64,000 bases of DNA from contig QJNS01000051.1 in the NCBI GenBank assembly GCA_004154925.1, positions 1-64,000 of the forward strand. The letters are read 5' to 3'. This DNA comes from Monosporascus cannonballus (lineage: Eukaryota > Ascomycota > Sordariomycetes > Xylariales). This document shows, in pieces, positions 21,671-32,370 of the stretch (the stretch's first letter is position 1; each line of letters begins with the position of its first letter). A model generated the notes under the pieces. That model made no database searches, had not been told where the DNA came from, and saw only the letters and a program-made list of their open reading frames with translations. The position numbers were made by a program, and so were the translations under genes.

Positions 21671-24499
21671 ATTTACTATCCGTTAAAAGGTTATTAATTC
21701 GTTCGTAAATCCAATTAACATAGCCAAATATTTAAATAATCCGTATTTGGTTTTAAAGGTTATTTTTTATGCGTATTCTTTTTAATCCTAATAAAGTTAT
21801 ACTTATTCCTAAGATCGAATATTATAAATTATTTAGTTCCGTAAAATCGGTTTTTTATTTTTGTAGTTAATGGTGTTGATATTCAATTTTTAATAACGAT
21901 ATCGTTTAAGTATCGATAATTAATTATGAGTTGTAATTTCTTATGTTTTTCGGTACGAAAACTATTATATAACCTATAAATAGTTTCGAAAGTCGAATCT
22001 ATCCTTTTTATAATCCATCTTTTAGGTATTTTTTAAAAATTCGTAATTCGTTTCCATTACAGTTCGAAATAGGATAAAACCTTATCGAAAATACTTTTTT
22101 CAAAATTATTTTACAATTTTATTCACTATGTTGTAATAATTTTATATTAACCTGCTTTTTTAAAAACATATTTATATTTGTGGTATTATAGTAATTTAAG
22201 AATCAAATCATCTGATATTTGGTGCTGTTATTCTAAGTCGTTATTTAGTTATTGGAATTTCGTTTTATCAGGAATAATAATACGTTAGATGTTTTTTAAT
22301 ATCTATTTCTTTTTTGTGTTATCATTTTATGTAATAAAGTTTTTATGGTATTTTTATGCCTGTATTTGCGGTTATTTCCGATGGAGCATTAAAATCTTAA
22401 TTCTTTTTTTATCATTCAATAAGGTCTAAGGAGTATTTTGCCTGGCCAATTTTTCCATTAAATTAGGTTTCGTACTGGCATATATATAATAATTTTGAAA
22501 TTATATCTTAAGTCTCAAATATAACGATATCGGAATTAATTATTTAAAAATGTCCTTAAATAAAAATCTTAAGGTAATAGATTTTGCGTATAATATTCCC
22601 GTTATCGTAAACGAATCCCTGATTTTCGATATTCGTCGTTATATAACGTTTCAATATATATTTTTATACTGTATTAAATTTATTAATTGTATTTAGTTTA
22701 ATATAATTTCCGCCCAAATTTCTGTGATTTATTACTGCGGTAAACCGATGCGTTCCGAATTGTATATCTAAAATTGAAAGATTATTAAAGGCTTTTCTCC
22801 TGACATATAAAGCCCTTTTAGCAATTTCCTTTAACTTTTCTAAATTTCGTTATCTTAGAGCTTTTTTATAAATTACCCTTTTAATTCCTTTTTCAGTTTA
22901 TAAAACTTTCTTTATATTTTGGTATTTAATATTTTAATTTACTGTATTTATTGTTATTTTCTGCGAATTGTTTCACTAAATTATATTAGTTATTTTTAAT
23001 TCTCTAAATCGTTTTTCTTTTAAATAAATCATTTTCTTATATTTTCGATTATATTCCATTATATATTACATTAAATATCGTTCCAGAGTTTTTCTATAAA
23101 TTCATGCATTTTTTAAGAATCTTTTTTATAAAAAGCTATAAAAATATCAAAAGAAAATTAAAATTTGTAATAGTTTTTAATAATGTTTTTTTATTATATA
23201 CTGGATCAACCTTTTTCTTGTTTTGGAATTATATTATCCATAATAAAAAAAACTGTTTTTTTTGCGGCTATTGCTTTTTTTCGAAATAACCCTTTATGTC
23301 GGCCAATTGCTAAATATTTTCTGGGTTTATGCATCAAAAATGTCGATATTATTATTTATAAATTTTGTTATTTCCGGTACAATTTGGAAAATCGAACTCT
23401 TTATAATATATGCAGTTAATTCGTTCGTAAATATATTATTTCCATTTTTCGTAATCGGGATATTCTCGTCCTCGATAATATGTGGTTTGCATTCTGCCCT
23501 ATCGATTATGGGTTCCGAGCCAGATTTTTTCTGTCCAATTCTGATATTTGCGTAATTATTCTTATAATATTTGTTATTATATTTGTAATACTTATTAAAT
23601 TAATTTTCTAGCTTTTCGCATTCTTTCTTAAATTTCTTATTATAAGAGGCCTAATACGTACTTTGGCACAATTATGTTAATAGGTTCGCTTTCGTTCTTT
23701 TAACTTTTTGTAAATTCTTCTTCCGGTACAAATTTTTAATTATCTTAACGGGATTTCTTAGGCTTTTTGTACCACAATACCCTATACCCTATCCTATTAT
23801 AATTAAAGCATTTTTTCAAGATCCAGGTTTTTTATAAATAACTCCTGATTTTATATGTCCTGGTTCCATATCGTAGAAAATATTACCGCCTTAAAAAACG
23901 CTAATGTTAGCCGTGTATCGAGGTATATTATTATTTTTTAGTTTTGTTGCCCTTAGTACATTAAGCATATTGTCCGTCGTCGGTCTTATTTATTATAATA
24001 ATATAATTTTATAAGTAATTAAGTTAATTAATTTTATAAAATTGTTTTTCTATTTTTTTAGAATATCGAAAAACTTAATTATTGCTACTTTTTACTTTTA
24101 ATTTAATTTAAATACAAATCGAATAAATGTATTACCGGAATTGGATATTAATTCTTTTTGTTGTAATTTTTAATCTATATTTGGTTTTTATTTTTTCGTT
24201 TATTATTCCGAAAGTGTTTGCTAATATTTATTTAAATTATTTGTAATCATTATATATTCGTATCATTTCCGGGTTTCGTTTTACGATTAGCAAAATAATC
24301 TAATTTTTTATAACGGGCTGGAATTAAATACCCGGGTTTCCGGTAAATTATCCGATAACGAATTCGATCCATATAATAAGCGTAATAAACCCAAGAAGGA
24401 AATCACCGAAATATGTTCGGCATCAAGTTAAAAACGGTTATAACATAATTTAGATTCCGTCGAAAAATTCTGTCTGAAAATGTTTATAAATTATTTCTA

Positions 24500-24842
24500 A
24501 TTTTTTGGTAAACTTTAACTCAAGAACTTGGCTTATTTGAAGCGGTTTTCCGATTTCGAAAACATTTTTTTTCGTACGCTTTTTATAGGCGGCTTAACGG
24601 GTCGTCGTGAGGTTATTATTATCTTTTTTAAGCTAAATGATACGTTCGTTTATAATATCCAAATGTCGAAGAATTTCTTTACAAAAACGGCGAAGTTTTT
24701 CTTTTTCCTTTTCAGATTCCATTCCAAAATTCGGGTTATTAAGAACTTAGCAAATAGGCTGTTCGGGTTATTTGCTAATAAATATAATATCGGTAATATT
24801 ACTTAAAGTTTAACGATATTATTAAATAAAAGCTTATAAAGG
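24500..24842 (-). pseudogene. G2 leader and gag start, decayed
   Basis: The DNA between RT and the 5' LTR should hold gag and protease. Close to the LTR the minus strand has a short run reading RRFCKEILRHLDIINE, free of stops for about 20 codons, but no gag signature is recognisable. It aligns with the corresponding part of G1 (about 12780-13080). An opposite-strand open stretch at 24528-24806 is judged to be a shadow of this region. Confidence 0.45.
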
Positions 24843-25218
24843 TATAACAGCTAAAAAATTTAATTAATTATTAAATCTTATCGGTGCGGGTTTATATTAA
24901 TAAAAATAACGTAAGATTTTAAAGAATAAATATAATTACGTATTATATTTGATAATCTTAAAGCTACCTTGAGTAACGATATTATATTACAAACTGGTGC
25001 TATTTAGATTATAGAAATTATAAGCGTATATATATTAAATTTGGTATTACTGCTCATTTTTGATTAATAATGATTAACAAGGCTTTGCTAAAGACTTACT
25101 TAGTGCTAATTATTGGTACTTAGCAGATCCTTGCTAAATACCGTTACGGAACCTAGAAAGTGGGCCGTATTATCTTCATTAACCGTTTCCCATGGCCGAA
25201 AACCGTCAGGTCGTCACA
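24843..25218 (-). repeat. LTR-B, 5' LTR of G2
   Basis: Starts TATAACAGCTAA (consensus TGTAACGGCTAG) and ends GGTCGTCACA. Shares with 5898-6274 the blocks AACGATATTATATTACAAACTGGT and TTAACCGTTTCCC. More mutated in its first half than its second. Confidence 0.87.
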
Positions 25219-25249
25219 TTATATAAATACCCGAAATAGAAAAAACCGT

Positions 25250-25676
25250 TTAGAAAATTGAAAATATAATTATTAATAAATTTGTATTAATAATGCATAA
25301 GCCAATATCTTTCGTTGAACTAGAAACTAATATTTCGAATTATATATAAAACGCAATAATCGCATGACGAAAAGATAAGGCAAATTATACCTTATTATAT
25401 TTTTTTATATAAATGAAAAAAGCTAATTTTACTTACGGTATTCCAGATAAGGCATATAAGGTTATTATTGTTGCTTTTCAAAAATTTGGGCATTTTTAAA
25501 AAAGAAGTTTGCAATAGGTCAAAGTTTATACAGATTAGTAAAGATTTACGCGTTTTACTATAACCAAGCAATTTAGAGAAAATTAATTTCATTAGGTAAA
25601 AAAATCAACGAATTTTGACTACATTATTATTTATAAAAAGGGTTTAAAACATGACAAAGCCGATATTTTAAGCAGG
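25250..25676 (+). pseudogene. gypsy RNase H of element H, decayed
   Basis: Plus-strand segments in order: IINKFVLIMHKPISFVELET (thumb and RNase H start, family '...fLeTDaSdyaig'), RKDKANYTLLYF ('q.D..gklyPiaF'), GIPDKAYKVIIVAFQKFGHF ('eIpDKELlAIv.af..Wrh.L'), VYTD followed by two stops and RFTRFTITKQF ('vyTDHknL.yFtt.K.l'), and at 25611-25676 NFDYIIIYKKGLKHDKADIL then SR ('fDf.i.Yr.G..n.kADaLSR'). The last block is intact for 22 codons. Stops sit at expected Gln and Trp codons. Frame changes show there are small indels. Confidence 0.92.
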
Positions 25677-26129
25677 CAACGAGACCTCGAACGAAATTCA
25701 ATTAAAGTTAACAGTATAATATTTAATATTCATATTAAAAATATTTACGTTAACAATAAATTGCGATAATTCGGCTAGAAGTGTTTAATGTGTTCAAAAG
25801 AATCCAGCAATATAACCACTATTTTTTATAAGGCCAAAACATAAATAAGATATAGGTTCCACAGGAATACCAGAAAAATATAGTACGAAAAATATATAAA
25901 TATTAGTTATACTGACATTCAAAAAACCATAAAACCTTAAAACGTCTTTAACGAATATATTTTTTTCCTAAAATAAAATCAATAATTAGGACAGTCGTAC
26001 GTCAGCACGATATTTATTATAAAGTTAAAATATAACAATATAAGCCATACGGAAAGTTATACCTATTACTAATTGTAAAACCATTATAATATTTATTTAA
26101 CTTGGATGTTATTACCAAAATTATTATTT

Positions 26130-26450
26130 TAAAAAATCTGGTTTTAAAGGTACATTACGATAACATTTCTATTATCGTCGATCGATACAAGAAATTTTGC
26201 TATTTCGTACTATATTATGATAATATATATACAGAATGAATAAGATGCTTTTTTTAAAAAATCGTTTTCAATATATATAGATTACTAATAGAGATTATTT
26301 TAAATTATGGATTAATATTTGCATCAAAATTTTAATAAAGCTTTATAGCATAAATCGCCCTTAATTATAAACAATTTAATGTTTTCAAACCTTAAATAAA
26401 TAAACAAACAAACCGAATAAACCAAACCTTAAAAGTTTACATGCATTAAT
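26130..26450 (+). pseudogene. gypsy integrase core of element H, decayed
   Basis: IIVDRYKKFCYF is coded from 26171 ('iLVivDRysK...F', first catalytic Asp kept). About 40 residues later comes YRLLIEIILNYG ('hGlP.eIiSDRG', second Asp changed to Asn), then IFASKF with stops at the Trp-Gln position. At about 26382-26430 comes FKP, a stop, INKQTNRINQT ('fHPQTDGQTERtNQt.E'), where the region of the catalytic Glu would follow. Integrase joins element DNA to the chromosome; this copy is inactive. Confidence 0.92.
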
Positions 26451-27608
26451 ATATTAAGAACGAACAAAATAATTCAGTTAAAAATTTCCAAGCGTATATC
26501 TAAGTTTTAACATTAATTACTACGAAAATATCAAGAAAATACCAGTTATTGCAAATTGAGTTTTATATCACATATTTACAAAAAAGCATATAATAATAAT
26601 CCGATTAATATTAAAATAAGCCTTACATGAAAACAACTTATGTAGCCGTATTAAGAAATACGAATAAAACTAAAATTCGTACGAAACTAAAAAAAATAAA
26701 TATTATAATTAAAAAAGGTTAAAAAACCAACTTTCGAAAAAAATAATTTACTTTGCTACCAAACACATTTAAGTAAAAAAGCTCAGCAAAACACTCGACT
26801 TCAAGCATATCTGTCACTATAAAATGCCCAAGAAAATTTCAGAAAATAATTACCAATTAGAACATCTACTAAGAGTTAAATTTTCTCTAATTTTTTTAAA
26901 CTTCTTCAGTGGAATTACCAGCAAACATAATTAAGGCATATATGGTATAAACTAACGTAAAATTAAGGGAGAATACGGTGTAAGAAATAAAAAAAACATT
27001 AAATATACAAAAGAAATTTACGTAATACTTAATTAAATCAAAGAGTACCCAGATCTTAAAAACTTTTAAAAGTTTATTAAAAATTTTATCAGCGCTTAAC
27101 GCCTATTAAGTAATTTTCGTTAATAATGGTGAAAGTACCCGAAATACTAATATCATAATTTCCAAAATCTAAATATAGAAACTCTTAATTTACGGTATTT
27201 TTATCGGTAATATTTACCTCGATTAAAGCCTGAATTTCGACCATAACCTGTGATTTTAAATAAGTAAAATCGTTAAATTTATCTAACAATTAAAATGCCC
27301 GGCTAATAGATTATACATTTTCGGATTAATAATATTAGCGTTATTGCCGTATGCGAAAAAAATGCGCCAAAGATTCGGTTAAGCCCTTTTATATACATAT
27401 TCCTTGTACTGTAACATTTTTTTATTATTTGGTAATTAAGTTATCGGAAAAGACCATAAAATAGGGGATAACGATTAATTTTTTAAGTGAAATTAAATTA
27501 ACCAACGTAATCCGCTAAGCACTTTTGTAAGAACGAAACTTAAAGATACGAGAACCCATAACGGAAAAAAATATAAAAATGCTTACGGAAAAAAATTTAA
27601 AAGCAAGA

Positions 27609-27984
27609 TTTTAGGAGAAAAAAAATCGTATTACGATCTAACAGGCTACGGCCCTTAAAAACGGTTTTTGATATAGAAGCAGAAAAAAGGGAACGTGTTA
27701 AGTTAAGTAATAAATTACCAACTTGTTAAAGGTAAACCAATAAAACGGATTATTAATTTATTAATAATAAGCTAGCGACCCGATATAGGATGTATATATT
27801 TCTTATTTTCATTTAAATAGGTTTAGTTTACAACCACCTATTAATAACAATAATGTATTATGCACTTTTGGTGTTGCGAAACGTAACTAAGCTATTTTAT
27901 TATTTTAAAATCTTACGAAAGTTTTGTTAATAAAAACTCGTACAGCTTAGATTTACTAATTGGTTAAACCCCTGAGCCGTTACA
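27609..27984 (+). repeat. Polypurine tract and 3' LTR-B of element H
   Basis: The tract TTAGGAGAAAAAAAA at about 27611-27625 precedes the LTR, which starts TATTACGATCTAACAGG at 27629 (TG changed to TA) and ends CCGTTACA at 27984. This is LTR-B in the orientation of a plus-strand element, homologous to 28641-29056 and 44992-45367. The tract would prime second-strand DNA synthesis. Confidence 0.85.
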
Positions 27985-28640
27985 CCAAATTATTAAGTAA
28001 ACAAAAAATTTGATTTAATACACTGTACATAAATATTACCAATGACATTGGTAATTTTTATTTAAAATAAGAATTTACACCACATTTCGAAAAATAGAAA
28101 GTTTAAAAAAGGAAATTTCGGACTATGTTTAAAGAATTTAAAACAATGATGCGAACATAATACGATAAGATATAATAAAACAAATATTAAGCAAGTACTT
28201 CAAGTCAAGAAAAAGATATAAGGCTAAATTTATTAAACAAAATAATTAAACATGTTCTCGAAAAAAGAAAAATAATTTCATAAATTCGAAGAAAATAGAA
28301 AAACTTAATGCTATTTAAAACCAAGTAACAAAATAGCAAAAGTCGGGAAAGTAAAAATATATTTCGAACAAGTTCCTAAATAAAACCATAAAAGTCGTTA
28401 ATAGCTATAGGAGTGTAAATACGTAACGTGAAATATATTAATGAAAGGTTATAATAACTTGTGAAAGTGTAAATAAAATTCTAATATTCTCAAAATTATT
28501 GGTATATTTACATTATATTTAAACCATAAATTGAAGCTCTATGCCTTTTTACACGGCGAAAGTCAAAGACTTATTTATGTTGATAAAGAATATTAAACAC
28601 AAAATTTATAATATGAAAACTTTATTTTAATATAACATTT
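27985..28640. other. Intergenic stretch with a perfect 21-base palindrome
   Basis: No coding segment is recognisable. The sequence at 28035-28055 is a perfect inverted repeat, ATTACCAATG and CATTGGTAAT around a single A. The DNA keeps more CpA and TpG than the gypsy nest to its left. The right edge is the duplication CATTT of the solo LTR. Confidence 0.5.
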
Positions 28641-29056
28641 TATTATGACCCAACGGTCTTGCCTCTTGCAAACGGTCGGAACCTCGGGAAAACCAACCTC
28701 CGACTAAGCTAAGAAGTTACGTGACTGGCTTAAGGAGCTTAAGGGCTCTGGTTAGTCAAACGAACTTAAGCCAATTAAGCACCAAGAGAGCATAAGGGGG
28801 CTCAAGAGGACTTAATTAAGGATGTGTCGTTAAGCCGTAATAAGCACCTGAAGCCAAAAAAAGGATATATACATTTGTTATTGCCATAAGTTTAGATAGC
28901 ATCAACTTGCAATAACACATCGTTTCCCAAGACGCCCTGGGTATTACGCGACGTGATAAGTTACTGTATCTATTGCTCCGAATCCCACAATACTCTTGCC
29001 AACATAAATCCATACGACTTAGTTTTAATATTTGGTTAAACCGCCTAGCCGTTACA
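28641..29056 (+). repeat. Solo LTR-B, well preserved, with target-site duplication
   Basis: A 416-bp LTR-B copy in the orientation of a plus-strand element, running from TATTATGACCC to CCGTTACA. CATTT at 28636-28640 and 29057-29061 flanks it exactly, so it is a solo LTR produced by recombination between the two LTRs of a former element. It is visibly richer in GC than its relatives, with few RIP-type changes and about 40 bases more than other copies. An open stretch on the minus strand at 28816-29076 reaches past the LTR end and has no gene-like features. Confidence 0.9.
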
Positions 29057-29061
29057 CATTT

Positions 29062-30936
29062 TACTACTGATTTCAATATCGCTTTATTCGAAATCTATAA
29101 TATATTTTTAACATAACTAGAACTATATATATATAACTTTATCATCAAAAGTACAGTTGATTAATTAAAGTTCAGCTTTTATTTTGTTATCAAAGTAATC
29201 TAAAAACCTTCGTTATAATATTTAACGACCAATAATAACGAATTGAAAACTGAAAATAAAAGAATCAACCTATTATTTATAAACGCAAAATATAAAAGGT
29301 ATTACGTGTTAAGGCAAGCAGCACGTATTATTATTAATATTATTAAAGCAAAATGGAAATAATTAAAGAAAAACATATTATAAAAACCAAAAAACCACAA
29401 AAATCTAAGGAATGTATAAATACAATATTGGCAATATAAAGAACATTTTTAATTAAAGTTTTAATATTAAGATTATAGAATATAATAAAGAGTTTTGAAC
29501 ATATTATTTATAAACTTATATTGTTTTAAAGTCTATTCCTATTTATAATTTTAACTAGACCGAATTCCATCCTTTTTATGGAATATTTTTAAAAATTGGT
29601 GATAGAAACAATATTACTTTTCCAAATTGTCCGTAAAATACCATATATTGTTCGTATTTAAAAAACGGAAAACCTGCAACTTGGTATTAATTATTAATTA
29701 TTAAACAAGATTACAATGAATAATGTAATATTAAAGATCTAAATTTATAACCTAAAACTACCTTTATTATATTCAAAACGATATAAGTAGAAATCAATAT
29801 TGAAAAGGAAATATATATTAGTTCTAAGTTCACTTGTATAAGTAAAGATGAAAAAGAAGCTAAAAGTCTTTAAAAAGTGAATAAATTACAAATAATAATA
29901 ATATATATATATATATATATATTTACCATGTATGGTTTCGACGGAGCTTTTACTCGTTTTAAGCTGAAGAAAAATATTTAAATAATTTATATGAACTTTA
30001 TAACATTATATAAAATGCTTAATTATTAATCTATTCAAAACACAGTGCTGTTGATAAATATAAACAGAAAATATTTAAAGGATCTTATTAATTTTAAAAA
30101 TATTCAAATAAAACTTTAACAAGTTTTATATACATTAAATATTAAATGAATATTATACACCATAAAAACGTATTTGGTAATAAAATAAAATGCATTATAT
30201 ACAATGTGAAATGTTGGGTTAAATTCAAAATTAAAAATTAGCATTTTACGATAAACACGCCATTTAAATAGAAAAATAATTAAAATAAAATGTATATTAA
30301 TGCATTTTAGATTTAACTGCTGATAAATTTAAATTTAATTATTTAATATTAAATATGCTGGTTACATTCCTTCTATTAAATTTTAACGTTAAATCTTTTA
30401 CAATATAAATATTTCGCTGAAATAACCAAGTTACATCATGATATATATCTATATACTTATAATTATATGAATACGTCTGGAAAGTAATTTCAAAAATCCG
30501 TACCTATAAGCGAGACGGATAAAATACTAATAGAAATCGAAAATACTGTAATAAATAAGCATGATATATATAACGACCTTGTTATATATTCACCTACAGG
30601 TATAAACAATATTTGAAAACATTTATAATTTCTAATTAATACTTAGTCGAACAATAACATCTATGTGTAGTTGCTAAAAAGATTTATAGATTATTTTCTT
30701 ATTTAAAAAACGATACCCTAAAATGGGGCAGAGTATTACGCACATTATCAGTCTCGACTAATCAAATAGTCTAGATTGCGAACATATACTAAGAAGGTCT
30801 TTTTCGACATAGGTTCAACCTTAAGATATATTAACAATTATAATGCCTCATTATATTTGTTTTCATTGTTTCAGTTATCGATGTTTAGCATTATTAATAT
30901 AATCGGACGAAATTCTGGTTTTTGGTAATCCTTTTT
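29062..30936. other. AT-rich stretch without recognisable genes
   Basis: Both strands are stop-dense and I found no transposon domain or LTR match. It holds a simple AT dinucleotide repeat at 29900-29923 and a slightly GC-richer spot at about 29924-29960. CpA and TpG are common, so RIP is weaker here. It could be old intergenic DNA that predates the copia C2 insertion at 30942. Confidence 0.5.
29900..29923. repeat. AT dinucleotide microsatellite
   Basis: About eleven tandem AT units, followed by TTTACC. Confidence 0.9.
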
Positions 30937-30941
30937 CCTAT

Positions 30942-31104
30942 TGTCAGATATAAGGGACATCAGTTATATATGTATTCTTTTCTAGTTGCAGGTGCTCTAG
31001 AACCCGCACTGCACTTTAAGGTGATCTAGTCCCGGAACATATATGTTCCGATCAGAGGGAATCTTCCGTATATGGGGTGTTAGAGCACCCCCTGCTAGCC
31101 GATA
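30942..31104 (-). repeat. 3' LTR of copia C2
   Basis: Preserved TGTCAGATATAAGG start; the CA end has become TA (GCCGATA). Contains two hairpins: the perfect palindrome CGGAACATATATGTTCCG at 31033-31050, and GGGGTGTT/GAGCACCCC at 31074-31091. The GC-rich part of the LTR is little mutated. Confidence 0.9.
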
Positions 31105-31261
31105 CACCCCTTTAACACTTTGAAGCATTTACGGTATTAATTGTTATAACTCCTAGAGCCATAATTATGTATTCCATCTTTCTTCCGGCGATTGAATTTT
31201 CCTAATTAATTAATTTTTCTTTTAAAATCTTGTGCAAGGCGTTTTTCTGTTAATCGAGGGT

Positions 31262-31352
31262 TTCCGTGATATTTATTAGTCCTAATTGCTTTTTAAAGTG
31301 TTTAAAAGGTTCGCGTAATAAGGTTTTCGTTAAACTGTTAGTTAATATGTCG
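31262..31352 (-). pseudogene. copia pol C-terminus of C2, decayed
   Basis: Minus strand reads DILTNSLTKTLLREPFKHF then KKQLGLI, matching the terminal copia motif 'DmlADgLTKaL....f..f...LGl' that follows RNase H. About 25 codons are free of stops. The expected Ala-Asp is Thr-Asn, consistent with G-to-A changes. Confidence 0.85.
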
Positions 31353-32189
31353 CCCGTAAGCGTATAAATTATTTTGATTAAATCTTTCTTTACGGCTTGT
31401 TATAATTAATAATTATATATATTTATATATAGTAATTTCGTTATTAATAAGGTGATATCGGCATTTATAAGCCATATAGTTTATTAGTTGTCGTACTATA
31501 TATTTAATGGTTTTATATTTAAGGTAATTCCTAGTTTTTTAATTAATCGAAAATTAAATAAGGTTTTTTTTACAATTTGCGTAAGGGATAATAATTTTGC
31601 TTTTATTATAAAAATAATTATTATATTTTGTTTATTTGCTCGTTATTTTATCATTTTTCCGAATAATTTTATAACGTAAGCTTAAGAATATTTTCGGTCG
31701 TTCGTATTGTCCGTAAAGGAGGCGTCGCTTTAGGCATTTAATGAATTTTTGCTTCCGAATTATAACGTTAACGTTTTAGTTCCGATCAGGTATAATATAA
31801 TTTAGGCGGCAGCTTTATAATATACGTTATTAGGGTTCAGGTTAAATCGGGCAAATCGGAATACCGTAAAGGATATATCGGGTTATATATTGATTATTAC
31901 GAAAAGGATAAAACCGATTTTTTTCTGGTATTTGTTAATAAAGCTTAAATAGGCCAGATTAGAATTCGGTAATAACTTAATGCTAGTTATAGGTATTTTT
32001 AGGAAATTATTTAAACTTTCTTTGTGTATTAGGTTAATTAATTTGTTTATGAAATCAAATTACGATTACCAGATTTTCTTATTAGGTTTATCTTTAATTA
32101 TTTTAATATCGAAGAATTATTATAGGTTTTTATCCGCTAAGGGTATACCGTTTTTATATTTATTAGATTAATTAATCGATAAAGTTTTG

Positions 32190-32370
32190 ATTTCTTTCGC
32201 GATATATTGTAATAATATCGTTTATAAAGAAAAAGATAAATACCCCTTAACGAATAAAATAATAAGGTTCGTAAGGAACGGGGTTAAGTCCTAATTTTTT
32301 AAATGTCCTAATAAAATCTTTTTGCTATAGCAAAAGTAATTCCTTTAATCCATATAATGCTTTTTTAATT
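32190..32370 (-). pseudogene. copia reverse transcriptase of C2, decayed
   Basis: KALYGLK is coded by 32343-32363 on the minus strand and is perfectly conserved. In the same frame, 45 codons downstream, FINDI at 32214-32228 occupies the YVDD position with the first catalytic Asp changed to Asn. Between them lie QKDFIRTFKKLGLNPVPYEP and two stops, one at the expected Trp of 'P.LW'. Spacing and frame agree with copia RT, so this part has point mutations but no indel. Confidence 0.93.

Larger units (their letters stand above)
5898..25218 (-). mobile_element. gypsy element G2, full insertion with nested G1 and G3
   Basis: Two LTR-B copies in the same orientation, 5898-6274 (377 bp) and 24843-25218 (376 bp), bound this block. 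TTATA precedes the left LTR (5893-5897) and follows the right one (25219-25223), a 5-bp target-site duplication. G2's own internal DNA is 6275-7846, a few bases at 13483-13489, and 20306-24842, about 6.1 kb together. The rest is G1 and G3. Coding strand is minus: gag side near 24.5 kb, RT at 21.6 kb, RNase H near 21.1 kb, first half of integrase at 20.3-20.7 kb and second half at 7.5-7.8 kb. Confidence 0.9.
25219..27984 (+). mobile_element. gypsy element H, right part (RNase H, integrase, 3' LTR)
   Basis: H resumes here after the G2 insertion. The first plus-strand codons read PEIEKTV and so on, exactly what follows the RT connection domain that stops at 5897. The order RNase H (25250-25676), integrase (26130-26450), polypurine tract (27609-27625) and 3' LTR (27629-27984) is complete. 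The duplicated TTATA at 25219-25223 belongs to the G2 insertion. Together with the left part H totals about 3.8 kb, so it was internally deleted before or after G2 arrived. Confidence 0.9.

Noticed and set aside
23104..23555. Three overlapping plus-strand open stretches of 61-97 codons
   Set aside because: They overlap each other in different frames, are antisense to G2's gag region, and are very rich in Phe, Ile and Leu, as expected by chance in T-rich DNA.
24528..24806. 92-codon open stretch on the plus strand
   Set aside because: It is antisense to the leader and gag side of G2, has a Phe/Ile/Lys-rich composition typical of AT-rich DNA, and matches no family.
28816..29076. 86-codon open stretch on the minus strand, with Cys/Arg-rich translation
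   Set aside because: It lies almost entirely in the solo LTR-B and is open only because this copy is little mutated; related LTRs are not open in this frame.
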